A stretch of DNA of 64,000 bases from Bacteroidota bacterium (GTDB lineage Bacteria; Bacteroidota; Bacteroidia; Bacteroidales; JAAUTT01). Positions 46,437 through 56,768 of this stretch are shown here, piece by piece. Position 1 is the stretch's first letter. Each line of letters begins with the position of its first letter. Both the position numbers and the translations under genes were made by a program. The notes under the pieces were generated by a model. That model was not told the DNA's origin, made no database searches, and saw only the letters and a program-made list of their open reading frames with translations. The DNA is taken from positions 70,565 through 134,564 of the forward strand of contig JAEYWD010000100.1 of the NCBI GenBank assembly GCA_023429135.1, read 5' to 3'.

Positions 46437-47129
46437 ATGGAGTCGGTTTTACTTTCCACAGCCTATTTTCCTCCAGTTATATATTTCGCGCACATTATTC
46501 AAAGTTCCGAATTTATTATCGAAACAGAAGAAAATTTCCAGAAACAAACCTACAGGAACCGGTGTGTAATATTAGGAGCTAATGGAACCTTAAACCTGAC
46601 GGTACCCGTTCAGCACAATGAACCTAAAATAAAAATATCCAACCTGAATATTTCGTATCATTCTAATTGGCAACTCATTCATTTCAGAGCTATTGAATCG
46701 GCTTACCGTAACTCCCCTTATTATGATTATTATATTGATGAATTCAAGCCTTTTTTTCACAAGAAATTCAACTCATTGCTTGAGCTTAACTCATCCATAC
46801 TGAACATTTGCCTTTGTTTACTCAACTATAAAGGAAAAATAACCTTTACAAAAGAGTTTGCAAAAGTGCAAAACAATTCAGATAATGATTTCAGGTATTC
46901 ATTATCTCCCAAAAAAGCAGTGAGTGATTATGAATTCCCGGAATACCACCAGGTATTTATTGAAAAGTTTGGTTTCATACCAAATCTTTCTATTCTTGAT
47001 CTGATTTTTAATCATGGACCTGAATCAAAAGAATACCTGAAAAGCATAAAAAAAATGGACAGATTTGACTCTGTCCATTCAATAAACCCAAAAACCCTAA
47101 TTATAAAAAACCAAGAAACTAAACTTTAA
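46437..47129 (+). CDS. WbqC-family protein
   Basis: Protein of 230 residues starting 1 base after larB. The start LLSTAYFPPVIYFAHIIQS and the segments YRNRCVILGANGTLNLTVPV, SNWQLIHFRAIESAYRNSPYYDYYIDEFKPFF match the WbqC-like family, whose few studied members are linked to surface polysaccharide or sugar modification. The juxtaposition with larB/larC has no obvious metabolic reason and may reflect only tight packing. Its stop overlaps that of the convergent outer-membrane gene by 4 bases. Confidence 0.8.
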   Translation: MESVLLSTAYFPPVIYFAHIIQSSEFIIETEENFQKQTYRNRCVILGANGTLNLTVPVQHNEPKIKISNLNISYHSNWQLIHFRAIESAYRNSPYYDYYIDEFKPFFHKKFNSLLELNSSILNICLCLLNYKGKITFTKEFAKVQNNSDNDFRYSLSPKKAVSDYEFPEYHQVFIEKFGFIPNLSILDLIFNHGPESKEYLKSIKKMDRFDSVHSINPKTLIIKNQETKL

Positions 47130-48565
47130 AACCTGAAACCTAAGGTCGCCATGATCTTAGATTGATTTATATCTAATTGTGCATTTTCGCTCAGGAATAA
47201 TTTATGCTCCTCATTGCTTTTGTTTGTCACATAAGCTAAATCAAAGAATGCACTTTTACCTCTTATTCCAATACCAGCACTGTACGACTGGTATTTATAA
47301 TCACTATTCAACCGGTTAGCATCCTTTACATATGGACTGCCATACCATCCATATCCTACTCTCGCAGCAAAAGGACCTAATCTTCCTTCCAGACCAGCTT
47401 TAATGTTAGAAGTCTTTTTATACACATCCGACATTTTAACATTAATATCACCAAAATCGTCTTCATCCGAACGGAAACGACCCTTTGTATAGTCAACCAT
47501 TTCGTAGTCAAGTGAGAATAAACCAAATTTATCAAATACAAAAGCTATACTTCCTATTGCTTTCATTGGAGTTTGGAATTTGTAATCGCTTGTTACCAGA
47601 TCAGTACGATCGCTCATTTGGGCCGGAGTACCTTTATCGAAAGATGATTCCATACTTGTATAAAACTCCGAATTCATATTATAATAAGTACGTGTATGAA
47701 CGGCCAACCCTAAGCGCAAGAAATCAACAGGTTTAAGAATGGCTCCAATTTTAAAGTTAACACCAGTACCATAGGCATTGAAATGCTCATTAAATGAAAA
47801 GGATTTCAGATATTCGTAAGTTCCATTGTCGTCAAATTCGGAATGCTCTTTTATTTCTTCGTAATCAATTCTTTGTACACCTAAAGTAGCTCCAACATAA
47901 AGTAAATGACTGAAATTCGCCCCGAAAGAAAAATCATATTCACCAATTCCACCCTTGGTACTTACATTTTTCTTAATTGTCTGACCGTAATTTGTGCCCG
48001 TAAAATCGGATGAATAAACTTTATTGACTTCATCGTACAACAAAACATCGGTATTCCATGCCAGATCTTCATAAAACTCGCTTCCTTGATTATTGTTCGA
48101 ATTTAATACAAATTCATCCATCAAAGAACCTGTTGCATTGTCGTTTCTTATTGAAAAATTACGGTTGAAATCAGCTAACCTGTTGTATCCTACTCCAAAA
48201 CTTGCGCTTACCCAACCCGAAGTTTTATTAGTGTTATAAGTATAAACATATGCAAGGTTGGAAAGGTTAAATTTATTTTTAAAATCTTCGTATTTATAAC
48301 CGCGGTATTTTGAAGTTACTAAGTCGTTATTGACTCCTGCTGTTATTGTAAATTCCGATGAACGGTAAACTCCGATACCTGCAGGATTTATACTTAAGCT
48401 GGATGGATCTCCGCCTAGTGCGCCAAATGCTCCTGATAAGCCTAAACTGCGTGCAGTTCCGCCACTGTAGCCTTGCGAAAACCTTAATGCATCGGCTTCA
48501 TTCTGAGCAAATAATGAGGTTGAAAAAACAGATAATAATAGTATGATTATGAAATTTGTTCTCAT
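47126..48565 (-). CDS. OmpP1/FadL-like outer-membrane protein
   Basis: Outer-membrane barrel of 479 residues with a signal peptide (about 1-20, ending LFAQ). The mature start EADALRFSQGYSGGTARSLGLSGAFGALGGDPSSLSINPAGIGVYRSSEFTITAG is the plug-like region typical of the FadL/TodX/OmpP1 family, which moves hydrophobic compounds. The chain ends in Phe after MATLGFR, the usual barrel insertion signal. The ligand is unknown. It may be transcribed with the lipoprotein gene upstream, 63 bases away. Confidence 0.82.
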   Translation of the reverse strand: MRTNFIIILLLSVFSTSLFAQNEADALRFSQGYSGGTARSLGLSGAFGALGGDPSSLSINPAGIGVYRSSEFTITAGVNNDLVTSKYRGYKYEDFKNKFNLSNLAYVYTYNTNKTSGWVSASFGVGYNRLADFNRNFSIRNDNATGSLMDEFVLNSNNNQGSEFYEDLAWNTDVLLYDEVNKVYSSDFTGTNYGQTIKKNVSTKGGIGEYDFSFGANFSHLLYVGATLGVQRIDYEEIKEHSEFDDNGTYEYLKSFSFNEHFNAYGTGVNFKIGAILKPVDFLRLGLAVHTRTYYNMNSEFYTSMESSFDKGTPAQMSDRTDLVTSDYKFQTPMKAIGSIAFVFDKFGLFSLDYEMVDYTKGRFRSDEDDFGDINVKMSDVYKKTSNIKAGLEGRLGPFAARVGYGWYGSPYVKDANRLNSDYKYQSYSAGIGIRGKSAFFDLAYVTNKSNEEHKLFLSENAQLDINQSKIMATLGFRF

Positions 48566-48628
48566 AAAAATTAGAATTAGAATGGACCTTGAAAATATTT
48601 TTGGAGAAAGATAAGGCTTAATGGAGCC

Positions 48629-50038
48629 TTATCGTCTTCCCGATGATGAGTGTGATCCTCCCGAACTTGAACTTGAGCTTCCGCCACCTGAACTTGAACG
48701 TGATGAAGGTGCATAGCTTCCTCCTGAACTTGAGCTTGATGAGCCTGAAGAATATGAAGATGAACTACGGCTTGGTGAGTACGATGAACCACTTGACGAA
48801 GACTCGCTACGCCTACTTCCGTAATCGCTGCCGGAAGAACTACCCGAGCTCGATGGTCTTGAATAAGAAGACTGCGAACTTGATCTTGAAGGTGCACTGT
48901 ATGAGTTATTGTTACTACTGCTACTGCTACTGCTTCTTCTTTCGGAAGAATAACTGGTGCCTGAACTTCCTTCATTGTATGATGGCACATTAGAGGTGCG
49001 TGGCTTACTATAGCTTGGAGTGTATGATCTTCTAGAATCACTTGAAGAAGTCCCTCTGCTGCTGGAATAGGATTCTCCACTGGTTGTACTTCCGCTTCTA
49101 CGGTTTGTAACAGAACTGGAAGAATTATTATATGGTCGTGTATACTCTGTTCTTGCAGCAGAATTATTATAGGATTCACCCGAACGACGGTTAGTTACTG
49201 ATGAAGTTCTTGAACCGTTGTTATTAGATGAGGGTAAATAGCTTCCTGACTTTCTGGAACTTGGTGTATAATCATTTCCACTGTTAACAGTTCTGTATCC
49301 TGTAGAGCTGGATCTGTTTGGAACCCTTCCGGTAGAATAAGAACCTCTGTCGTTCGAAATGGCATAATAATCGCGATAGAAACGGCTGCTTCCACGTCCA
49401 TAGTATCCGGCACCGCCATAATAACCATATCCATAGTAGGGATAATAATAATCATAATAAGATGGATAATAACCGAAACGATAAGGGTTATACCATGAAT
49501 AATATGAAGGATAATATCCGTAATCGTACCAACCGCATGACCAGCAACTCCCTATCGAGAAACCAAAGCTCCATGAGAAAGGTGAATAGTAGTACATATT
49601 GGTATAAAAAGGATCATAATATCCATATCCAAAATATGGTCGATGGAAACGACGTATTCGCGAGGAATAATAAAAATCGTCATAATAGTCGTCCATATAA
49701 TAGTAATTGTTTACTATGGGCCGATCATCATCGTAATAATTTTCGCCCGATTCAACAATTGGCCTGTCATTATTTGCAAGTTCCTGATTATCCTCCTGGA
49801 CAGGGAGTGTATCAGCAGAACCATTTTCGAGACTTAGGCGATATCTTTCGTAATCAGTTAATCCATCGTTTGTTTTAGCTTTCGATGGAGTTGCTTTTGC
49901 AGGGGTTGTTTGTGTAACAACAGGTTCATCTCCCGGTTTGTAATAAACATCATCGTATCCTCCGGAGGCAAAGTAACTGGAAGAACAAGCGCTCATTAGT
50001 AGTGCCGTAATCGAAATTATTGTTAGTTTTGTTTTCAT
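48629..50038 (-). CDS. Tyr- and Ser-rich lipoprotein of unknown function
   Basis: A 469-residue lipoprotein: signal peptide with lipobox LMSAC (Cys18). Three zones follow: an acidic region with DDRPIV units (about 60-115), a Tyr/Gly/Pro-rich zone (about 120-230) with many YY pairs, and a low-complexity Ser/Arg zone (about 240-469) ending in SSSGRR. The composition suggests an extended surface or matrix protein. No known family. The Ser-rich DNA yields a long shadow frame on the same strand (48577-49179), which was rejected. An unusually good ribosome-binding site precedes it. Confidence 0.75.
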   Translation of the reverse strand: MKTKLTIISITALLMSACSSSYFASGGYDDVYYKPGDEPVVTQTTPAKATPSKAKTNDGLTDYERYRLSLENGSADTLPVQEDNQELANNDRPIVESGENYYDDDRPIVNNYYYMDDYYDDFYYSSRIRRFHRPYFGYGYYDPFYTNMYYYSPFSWSFGFSIGSCWSCGWYDYGYYPSYYSWYNPYRFGYYPSYYDYYYPYYGYGYYGGAGYYGRGSSRFYRDYYAISNDRGSYSTGRVPNRSSSTGYRTVNSGNDYTPSSRKSGSYLPSSNNNGSRTSSVTNRRSGESYNNSAARTEYTRPYNNSSSSVTNRRSGSTTSGESYSSSRGTSSSDSRRSYTPSYSKPRTSNVPSYNEGSSGTSYSSERRSSSSSSSNNNSYSAPSRSSSQSSYSRPSSSGSSSGSDYGSRRSESSSSGSSYSPSRSSSSYSSGSSSSSSGGSYAPSSRSSSGGGSSSSSSGGSHSSSGRR

Positions 50039-50044
50039 AACACA

Positions 50045-50052
50045 TCCTCCTT
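50045..50052 (-). promoter_or_regulatory. Strong Shine-Dalgarno site, unusual for the phylum
   Basis: AAGGAGGA on the minus strand, 6 bases before the ATG at 50038. Most genes in the window have no such site, as expected for Bacteroidota. Confidence 0.6.
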
Positions 50053-50139
50053 AGGGTGTTTTAAAATTAAAACAAGTTTTTATTTATTTGCAATTTAAAA
50101 TTACACTGTAATTATACAAATACTATACCAAAAAGCAAA

Positions 50140-51615
50140 ATGGCAAAAGAGATCACGAGTAGAGAAGAAAATTATTCCCAATGGTATAATGACCTGGTAG
50201 TAAAAGCCGATCTGGCTGACAACTCAGCAGTTAGAGGTTGTATGGTAATTAAACCTTACGGATTTGCTATCTGGGAGAAAATAAAAGATCAGTTAGATAA
50301 AATGTTTAAGGACACAGGACATGTTAATGCCTATTTTCCATTGTTTATTCCGAAATCGTTTTTTAGCAAGGAAGCCAGTCATGTTGAAGGTTTTGCAAAG
50401 GAATGTGCTGTTGTAACTCATTACCGGTTAAAAAACGACCCCAATGGCAAAGGGATAGTAGTTGATGAAGACGCCAAACTTGAAGAAGAGCTAATCGTTC
50501 GTCCAACTTCCGAGACTATTATCTGGAATACTTATCGTAACTGGATCCAAAGTTATCGTGATCTTCCCATTTTGATTAACCAATGGGCCAATGTTGTTCG
50601 CTGGGAAATGAGAACACGTTTATTCCTGCGCACAGCAGAATTTCTCTGGCAGGAAGGTCATACGGCACATGCAACACAGGAAGAAGCGCTAGAGGAAACC
50701 ATGAAAATGGTAAACGTTTATGCTGATTTTGCCGAACAATACATGGCTGTTCCTGTACTCAGAGGCTCCAAAAGCGCAAACGAACGTTTTGCAGGCGCTA
50801 TTGAAACTTATTGTATTGAAGCCTTAATGCAGGATGGCAAAGCATTACAATCGGGAACATCACACTTTCTTGGTCAGAACTTTGCAAAAGCTTTTGATGT
50901 GAAGTTTACATCGAAAGAAGGCGTTCAGGAATATGTATGGGCAACTTCATGGGGCGTTTCAACACGTTTAATGGGGGCTTTAATTATGGCTCACTCAGAT
51001 GATAATGGTCTGGTGCTTCCTCCAAAACTTGCGCCTATTCAGGTTGTAATTGTTCCTATATATAACAAGGCAGAACAACTTCAGCTATTAACCGAACATA
51101 TTCTTCCGATTAAAAAGCAACTTGAAGCCAAAGGCATTACTGTTAAATTTGACGACAGGGATAATTACAAGCCAGGGTTCAAGTTTGCCGAGCACGAAAT
51201 GAGAGGTGTTCCGGTACGCATTGCCATTGGCCCCCGTGACCTGGAGAACAAAACCGTTGAAGTTGCGCGTCGTGATACCCTTGAGAAAAAAGTTTATCCT
51301 GTTGACCAGATAACCGAGGTTGTTGTAAATCTTCTTGATGAAATCCAGAAAAACATTTTCAACAAAGCGCTGAAATTCAGAGAAGAACACACCTATACAA
51401 CCGACTCGTACGAAGAATTTAAAGAAATTCTCGACACAAAAGGGGGTTTTATTTTAGCTCACTGGGATGGTACTTCCGAAACCGAAGAGCTGATTAAAGA
51501 AGAAACCAAAGCCACCATCAGGTGTATTCCTTTTGATGCTCCCGAAGAAGCGGGAAAATGCATACGAACAGGCAAACCGTCCAATAAAAGAGTTGTTTTT
51601 GCCAGAGCCTATTAG
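50140..51615 (+). CDS. proS: Prolyl-tRNA synthetase, archaeal/eukaryotic type
   Basis: Class II synthetase of 491 residues of the short type lacking the bacterial editing insertion, with a C-terminal zinc-binding-like domain. Motifs: [58 protein letters not shown] and [18 protein letters not shown]; the C-terminus ends in Tyr (VVFARAY), typical of this type. The anticodon-binding domain is at about 300-400. Confidence 0.96.
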   Translation: MAKEITSREENYSQWYNDLVVKADLADNSAVRGCMVIKPYGFAIWEKIKDQLDKMFKDTGHVNAYFPLFIPKSFFSKEASHVEGFAKECAVVTHYRLKNDPNGKGIVVDEDAKLEEELIVRPTSETIIWNTYRNWIQSYRDLPILINQWANVVRWEMRTRLFLRTAEFLWQEGHTAHATQEEALEETMKMVNVYADFAEQYMAVPVLRGSKSANERFAGAIETYCIEALMQDGKALQSGTSHFLGQNFAKAFDVKFTSKEGVQEYVWATSWGVSTRLMGALIMAHSDDNGLVLPPKLAPIQVVIVPIYNKAEQLQLLTEHILPIKKQLEAKGITVKFDDRDNYKPGFKFAEHEMRGVPVRIAIGPRDLENKTVEVARRDTLEKKVYPVDQITEVVVNLLDEIQKNIFNKALKFREEHTYTTDSYEEFKEILDTKGGFILAHWDGTSETEELIKEETKATIRCIPFDAPEEAGKCIRTGKPSNKRVVFARAY

Positions 51616-51633
51616 AAATTTAAAATATCAGGA

Positions 51634-52320
51634 ATGAACAACATTGATAAAAAAGAATCTATCCTCAAAACCGTCAAAGAAAAGTCGATTATTAAGCAGC
51701 AGGTGTTTGATAACACGCTGAATTCATTTAACCTGCTTAAAAAAGTCCTTAAATACATTGAGATTAACAACAACTCAAATCTTGAGGACGTTGATGAACG
51801 GGTACATTTTCAGTTTAAGGATCAGGGAAAGTTTGACGCTCAGTTGAAAGTTGCAGGTGATTTACTCATTTTCAGCATGCACACCAATACTTACGAATTC
51901 GACAGAAGTCATTTAATCTGGCAGAATTCGCTTGTAAAGAGCGATCCTTATTCGAGCTATTGCGGTATGATAAGCATTTATAATTTTTTGAGTGATTCAT
52001 TCAAATACAACCGTATTGAGGATCTGGGATACCTTATTGCCCGTCTTTTTATTAACAAGGATGGATATTACTTTGTAGAAGGCAAACGCCAGATGAGTTA
52101 CTGGCTGAATAATTTCGGCACATCAAGAATTGATAAAGAAATTCTTCGCGATATTACCAACTCTGCAATTTTGTATGCTCTGGAGTTCGACTTACTTGTT
52201 CCACCCTACGATAATGTAAAGATTATTAATGTTGAACAAATAAATAACAAAATAGAATCCTCAAGAATTCAAACCGGTAAACGACTTGGATTTACATATA
52301 ATTCGGATGATATAAGTTAG
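51634..52320 (+). CDS. Conserved-looking protein of unknown function
   Basis: Soluble protein of 228 residues, 18 bases after proS and so probably in its transcript. No signal peptide or membrane helix. It has a helical N-terminus (SILKTVKEKSIIKQQVFDNTLNSFNLLKKVLKYI), a central beta part (HFQFKDQGKFDAQLKVAGDLLIFSMHTNTYEF) and a helical C-terminal half. No family is recognised, but the composition and even codon use are those of a real, structured protein. Confidence 0.7.
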   Translation: MNNIDKKESILKTVKEKSIIKQQVFDNTLNSFNLLKKVLKYIEINNNSNLEDVDERVHFQFKDQGKFDAQLKVAGDLLIFSMHTNTYEFDRSHLIWQNSLVKSDPYSSYCGMISIYNFLSDSFKYNRIEDLGYLIARLFINKDGYYFVEGKRQMSYWLNNFGTSRIDKEILRDITNSAILYALEFDLLVPPYDNVKIINVEQINNKIESSRIQTGKRLGFTYNSDDIS

Positions 52321-52389
52321 TTTTATTAAATATTTGAAAGTTTTTGCATAATTTATGCTTAGGAAAATTTGTAAAAACTCAAACCTATT

Positions 52390-54327
52390 GTGCGGTTAGT
52401 AATTCTGCTGGTATTTGTATTCTTTGTTTCGGAAAGAATCTTTGCCCAGGAACCGTATCAAACCATTAAGTTTGATACGGTTTACCTGAAACAGGGCTAT
52501 ATTCTTACCATTAATAACCGTTCTTATATCTCCAATCGGGATACAATTCTATATATAGCCTCCACAGTTCCTTATAAAATTAAACGGAAAAGAGGCGATG
52601 ACTTCTACGAAAGGTTAGACAGTTCGGCCCAATATAGCCGGTTAATAAGAGAACTACGGAATATGGTTCTGGTTAACCGTCGTAGGGGAATTAGCCTTGA
52701 TAAAGAATCAACCTCCAAAAGTGAGACGAACTTTATTCCTTACGAGAATAAAATTATTCGAAAAGTCACATTCAGACAGCTTGATGTTTTTGGACCAACC
52801 ATAAGCGATACAGCAGCAACTGCCAACAGTTGGATAGAGAGAACCGGTAATAGGCTCCATTTTAAAACCCGGAATTATTTGCTGAAGAATAACCTGATTA
52901 TAAATGAAGGAGAAGTGCTTGATCCATTAAAAATAGCTGATAATGAAAGATTACTCCGCGAGGCCCCCTATATACACGATGCAAAAATATATGTAAGAGA
53001 GCTGGGGCCCCAAAGCGATTCAGTTGATCTTATCATAGTTGTAAAAGATGTTTGGTCCAAAGCATTCGATCTGAGAATTGATAATTTATATGGTGGAAAC
53101 TTTTCGATATGGGATCGCAATATTTTTGGTATTGGTCATTCCATTCAGAACAGTATTTTCTGGGATAAAGATGAAAAATCCAAATTAGGTTACGAAGGAG
53201 TTTATAACATACCCAACATTGGAGGTAGCTTTATTCGTGGACGTGGACAATACCTTAATAAATTCGGAAATGAAATGTATGGTTTTTCTTTCGACAGAAA
53301 TTTCTATACCCCGAATACAAAATACGCTGGAGGTTTGTCGGTATATAAAACAAAGAAAAGAGATTACTTTATATATCCGGACACAATACTCCTTGCTCCT
53401 GTTGAGTTTACAAAAAGTGATTTGTGGCTTGGGCGATCCTTTCCTCTTAATAGTCATAATTTTAAGTCCCGGAAAAATCTTTCATTTACTTTCAGAGTCA
53501 CAAACACAACTATTAATCAACGTCCGGTTCTTTCTGATGATCAATTTTACAACTATCACAACCGGACTCTTTATCTCTCATCAATTTCTTTTAATCAGCA
53601 GAATTATTTCAAATCCAACTTAATTTATAATTTTGGAAGAACAGAGGATATTCCATATGGTTTGCAATTTCAGGTAACCAGCGGGTTTGAGACAAATGAA
53701 TTTAAGAGTCGCAGCTTTCTGGGAGCAAAGTTTGGATGGGCAAGTTTTAAGGAAGGCTTAGGGTATTTGCATTTTAGCGCAGGTCACGAAGGATTTACCA
53801 ATTCTGATAAGAAGATTGAACAGGGTTTAGTTTTTGGTCAATTTAATTATTTCACTCCGTTGATCCGCTACAAACGTTTAAAATTCAGGCATTTTATCAA
53901 TATGGACTATACAAAAGGTATTAACCGTTACCAGGATGAATACCTTACCCTTAACGAACCGTATGGATTAAATGGTTTTATAAACGATTCACTCAAAGGA
54001 AACGAGCGTCTTAAACTACATTTTGAAACGGTTTGTTTCTCCCCCTTTTACTTTTATGAATTCCGCTTTGTATTTTTTGCAACGGCTGAGCTTACCCTAT
54101 TCGGGAAAGACAAAAACATATTGAATAACCCGCTCTATTCAGGTCTTAGCATTGGAATCAGAATTAGAAACGAGAGACTGGTCTTTAATACCCTCGAATT
54201 ACGTTTTCACTTATACCCCAATAAACCTCCATACAGTAAAACACAGTTTTTTAACCTGTCGGGAGAACAGTCTCTCACGCCACCAACTTTTCTTACCAAA
54301 CCACCATCCATATCCAATTTCAGATAA
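52390..54327 (+). CDS. Omp85/BamA-like outer-membrane protein with POTRA-like domain
   Basis: Exported protein of 645 residues starting at GTG (signal about 1-19, ending IFAQ). Residues about 120-220 resemble a POTRA domain (IRKVTFRQLDVFGP, LKNNLIINEGEVLDPLKIADNERLLREAPYIHDAKIYV, VDLIIVVKD), followed by a barrel of about 400 residues with aromatic-rich strands. It has fewer POTRA repeats than BamA (five), so it is more like a TamA-type or two-partner-type accessory protein. No obvious substrate protein lies next to it. Confidence 0.75.
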   Translation: MRLVILLVFVFFVSERIFAQEPYQTIKFDTVYLKQGYILTINNRSYISNRDTILYIASTVPYKIKRKRGDDFYERLDSSAQYSRLIRELRNMVLVNRRRGISLDKESTSKSETNFIPYENKIIRKVTFRQLDVFGPTISDTAATANSWIERTGNRLHFKTRNYLLKNNLIINEGEVLDPLKIADNERLLREAPYIHDAKIYVRELGPQSDSVDLIIVVKDVWSKAFDLRIDNLYGGNFSIWDRNIFGIGHSIQNSIFWDKDEKSKLGYEGVYNIPNIGGSFIRGRGQYLNKFGNEMYGFSFDRNFYTPNTKYAGGLSVYKTKKRDYFIYPDTILLAPVEFTKSDLWLGRSFPLNSHNFKSRKNLSFTFRVTNTTINQRPVLSDDQFYNYHNRTLYLSSISFNQQNYFKSNLIYNFGRTEDIPYGLQFQVTSGFETNEFKSRSFLGAKFGWASFKEGLGYLHFSAGHEGFTNSDKKIEQGLVFGQFNYFTPLIRYKRLKFRHFINMDYTKGINRYQDEYLTLNEPYGLNGFINDSLKGNERLKLHFETVCFSPFYFYEFRFVFFATAELTLFGKDKNILNNPLYSGLSIGIRIRNERLVFNTLELRFHLYPNKPPYSKTQFFNLSGEQSLTPPTFLTKPPSISNFR

Positions 54328-54389
54328 ATCAGAAACAATTGTTTGTCAATCTGAAAATTCAAATGACAAACAATTGATCTAACCATACC

Positions 54390-56669
54390 TTACCGGCTTT
54401 TCTCATTTTCTATACCAGCATCAATTACCGCAATTGTCACCATATTTACAATGTCGCGTACTGAGCTTTCCATATTAAGAATATGAATTGGCTTGTTTAA
54501 CCCCATCTGAATTGGCCCTATTGTTTCGCTCATCCCAATTTCAAGCATCAGTTTATAGGCGATATTAGCTGAGTTTAAATTAGGAAATATGAGTGTATTT
54601 ACATCCATGTTATCAATTCTGGAAAATGGAAATTTCTCATGACGCATTTTTTTGTCAAGCGCTACATTTACCTGCATTTCTCCATCTATAAGTATTTCCG
54701 GATGTTCTTTATGGAAATAGGATACTACTTCACGAACGGTAACAGGACTACCTACATTGCGTTCTCCAAAATTGGAATACGAAAGCATTGCCATAACAGG
54801 CTGTATGTTAAAAAGCTTTACCGACTGGTGTGTCAAAAGGGTGATATCGATAAGGGTTCCTGTGCTTGGACGACTGTTGATCATAGTATCGGCAAAGAAA
54901 AATGTACCCAGTTTATTATTTACGATATTCAAACCGGCGATATGTTTCAGCCCTTCACGAATCCCAACTATTTCAACAGCCGGTTTAATGGCGTCATCGA
55001 ATTTTGTGTACACTCCGGTAATACATGCATCGGCATCGCCAGCCTCCACCATGCTCATAGCAAAATAGTTTCTGTCGAACATCTTTTCACAGGCTTCGCG
55101 ATAAGTCATCCCATCACGCTCCCTTTTTGCTGTTACCAGGCATGCATAGCGGTTACGGCGATCTTCTTCCCGATCGTGCCGCATGTTGATAATTTCAACA
55201 CCATCAAGATCGATGTTGTTCTCGGTAATAATTTTCTGAATACGTTCTTCGTTTCCAAGCAGAATTGGGATACAAATACCCTCATCGCGTGCAACCTGTG
55301 CTGCCTTAAGCATATTCAAATGATTTCCTTCGGCAAAAACCACACGTTTAGGATTTTCTTTCGCCTTTTCAGTTAATCCGCGCATCAGTTTATTATCGAT
55401 ACCCATTCTTTGCCGGAGTTCATCTTCATAGGCTTTCCAGTCGGTAATACTTGCTTTGGCAACACCCGACTCAAGAGCAGCTTTTGCCACTGCGGGAGCA
55501 ACTGTAACCAATAAACGCGGATCCAAAGGTTTGGGAATGATATATTCACGTCCAAAACTAAGATGGGACGAGTTATAGGCTGAAGTCACCACCTCTGGTA
55601 CCGGCTCTTTGGCAAGTTTTGCAATTGCAAGGGTTGCAGCTACCTTCATCTCTTCATTAATGGCAGTTGCCCTGACATCCAGAGCTCCCCTGAAAATGTA
55701 CGGAAAGCCAAGCACGTTGTTCACCTGATTTGGATGATCGCTGCGTCCGGTTGCAAAAATAATATCGGGCCTTGAAGACATTGCCAGAGAATAAGAAATC
55801 TCGGGATTTGGATTTGCCAGAGCAAATACAATAGGATTATCCGCCATACTCCTGATCATATCCTGGGTCAACACATCGGCAACGGATAGCCCCAGAAACA
55901 CATCAGCATCTTTAAGCGCTTCTTCGAGCGTATTTACCTCCCGCGAGGTTGCAAAAGGTTTTTTACGGTTGTTAAGATCTTTACGCCGTGTGGAAATAAC
56001 ACCTTTACTGTCGAGCATTACAATGTTTTCAGGCTCTGCACCTAAATGCATATACAATTTTATACAGGAAGAAGCTGCAGCTCCCGCACCACTTACGACA
56101 ATCTGAATGTCGGCTATATTTTTCCCAACAAGCTCAAGAGAATTGATGAGGGCTGCCCCTGAGATAATGGCTGTACCATGCTGATCGTCGTGCATGATCG
56201 GGATATCCAGTTCTTCTTTCAGGCGGTCCTCAATATCGAAACACTCGGGAGCTTTTATGTCTTCGAGGTTAATACCGCCAAAAGTTGGACTGATCGCCTT
56301 CACTACCTGGATAAACTTCTCAGGGTCCTTCTCATTAACCTCAATATCGAATACGTCGATATCAGCGAATATTTTGAATAATAAACCCTTTCCTTCCATT
56401 ACGGGTTTACCGGCTACGGCACCTATATCGCCTAAACCGAGCACTGCTGTGCCATTCGAAATAACCGCCACCAGATTGCCTTTGGAAGTATATTTATAAG
56501 CATCCTGCGGATTCTTTTCTATTTCGAGACAAGGCTCGGCAACTCCCGGCGAGTAAGCCAGGGCTAGGTCACGTTGAGTAGTATGCGGCTTTGTCGGAAT
56601 AACCTGAATTTTCCCCGGACGCCCTTCGGAGTGATAATTTAAAGCGTCCTCCCTTTTTTTTGAAACCAT
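54390..56669 (-). CDS. maeB: NADP-dependent malic enzyme with phosphotransacetylase domain
   Basis: Oxidative decarboxylation of malate to pyruvate with NADPH. The 759-residue chain has the malic enzyme part (about 1-420: [36 protein letters not shown], a [14 protein letters not shown]ossmann loop) fused to a phosphotransacetylase-like regulatory domain (about 430-759: [23 protein letters not shown]). The ATG at 56669 was chosen; the frame's earlier ATG (56705) adds twelve hydrophobic residues that do not fit a cytoplasmic enzyme. Such fused MaeB enzymes are controlled by acetyl-CoA. Confidence 0.94.
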   Translation of the reverse strand: MVSKKREDALNYHSEGRPGKIQVIPTKPHTTQRDLALAYSPGVAEPCLEIEKNPQDAYKYTSKGNLVAVISNGTAVLGLGDIGAVAGKPVMEGKGLLFKIFADIDVFDIEVNEKDPEKFIQVVKAISPTFGGINLEDIKAPECFDIEDRLKEELDIPIMHDDQHGTAIISGAALINSLELVGKNIADIQIVVSGAGAAASSCIKLYMHLGAEPENIVMLDSKGVISTRRKDLNNRKKPFATSREVNTLEEALKDADVFLGLSVADVLTQDMIRSMADNPIVFALANPNPEISYSLAMSSRPDIIFATGRSDHPNQVNNVLGFPYIFRGALDVRATAINEEMKVAATLAIAKLAKEPVPEVVTSAYNSSHLSFGREYIIPKPLDPRLLVTVAPAVAKAALESGVAKASITDWKAYEDELRQRMGIDNKLMRGLTEKAKENPKRVVFAEGNHLNMLKAAQVARDEGICIPILLGNEERIQKIITENNIDLDGVEIINMRHDREEDRRNRYACLVTAKRERDGMTYREACEKMFDRNYFAMSMVEAGDADACITGVYTKFDDAIKPAVEIVGIREGLKHIAGLNIVNNKLGTFFFADTMINSRPSTGTLIDITLLTHQSVKLFNIQPVMAMLSYSNFGERNVGSPVTVREVVSYFHKEHPEILIDGEMQVNVALDKKMRHEKFPFSRIDNMDVNTLIFPNLNSANIAYKLMLEIGMSETIGPIQMGLNKPIHILNMESSVRDIVNMVTIAVIDAGIENEKSR

Positions 56670-56708
56670 CTTAAAATCCTTTAATAACAATAAAATACAT
56701 AACAATCA

Positions 56709-56737
56709 GAAAGCCGGGAAAATGTCCCCCGGCTTTC
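56709..56737 (-). terminator. Hairpin between gdhA and maeB
   Basis: 10-bp stem GAAAGCCGGG/CCCGGCTTTC, 9-base loop, 31 bases beyond the gdhA stop. The T tract after it on the minus strand is weak (TGATTGTTATG), so termination may be partial and maeB could receive some gdhA transcript. Confidence 0.6.
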
Positions 56738-56768
56738 CTGAAAAAGAAGCAAATATAATATTATTGAG

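Noticed and set aside
48577..49179. 200-residue frame overlapping the Ser-rich lipoprotein gene on the same strand
   Set aside because: It is the out-of-frame reading of a Ser-rich low-complexity region, giving a Val/His/Gln-rich product with no fold; the lipoprotein frame has a signal peptide and strong ribosome-binding site.
54639..55376. 245-residue + strand frame inside maeB
   Set aside because: Antisense shadow of a well-defined enzyme gene; Cys/His/Phe-rich composition is typical of reverse reading.
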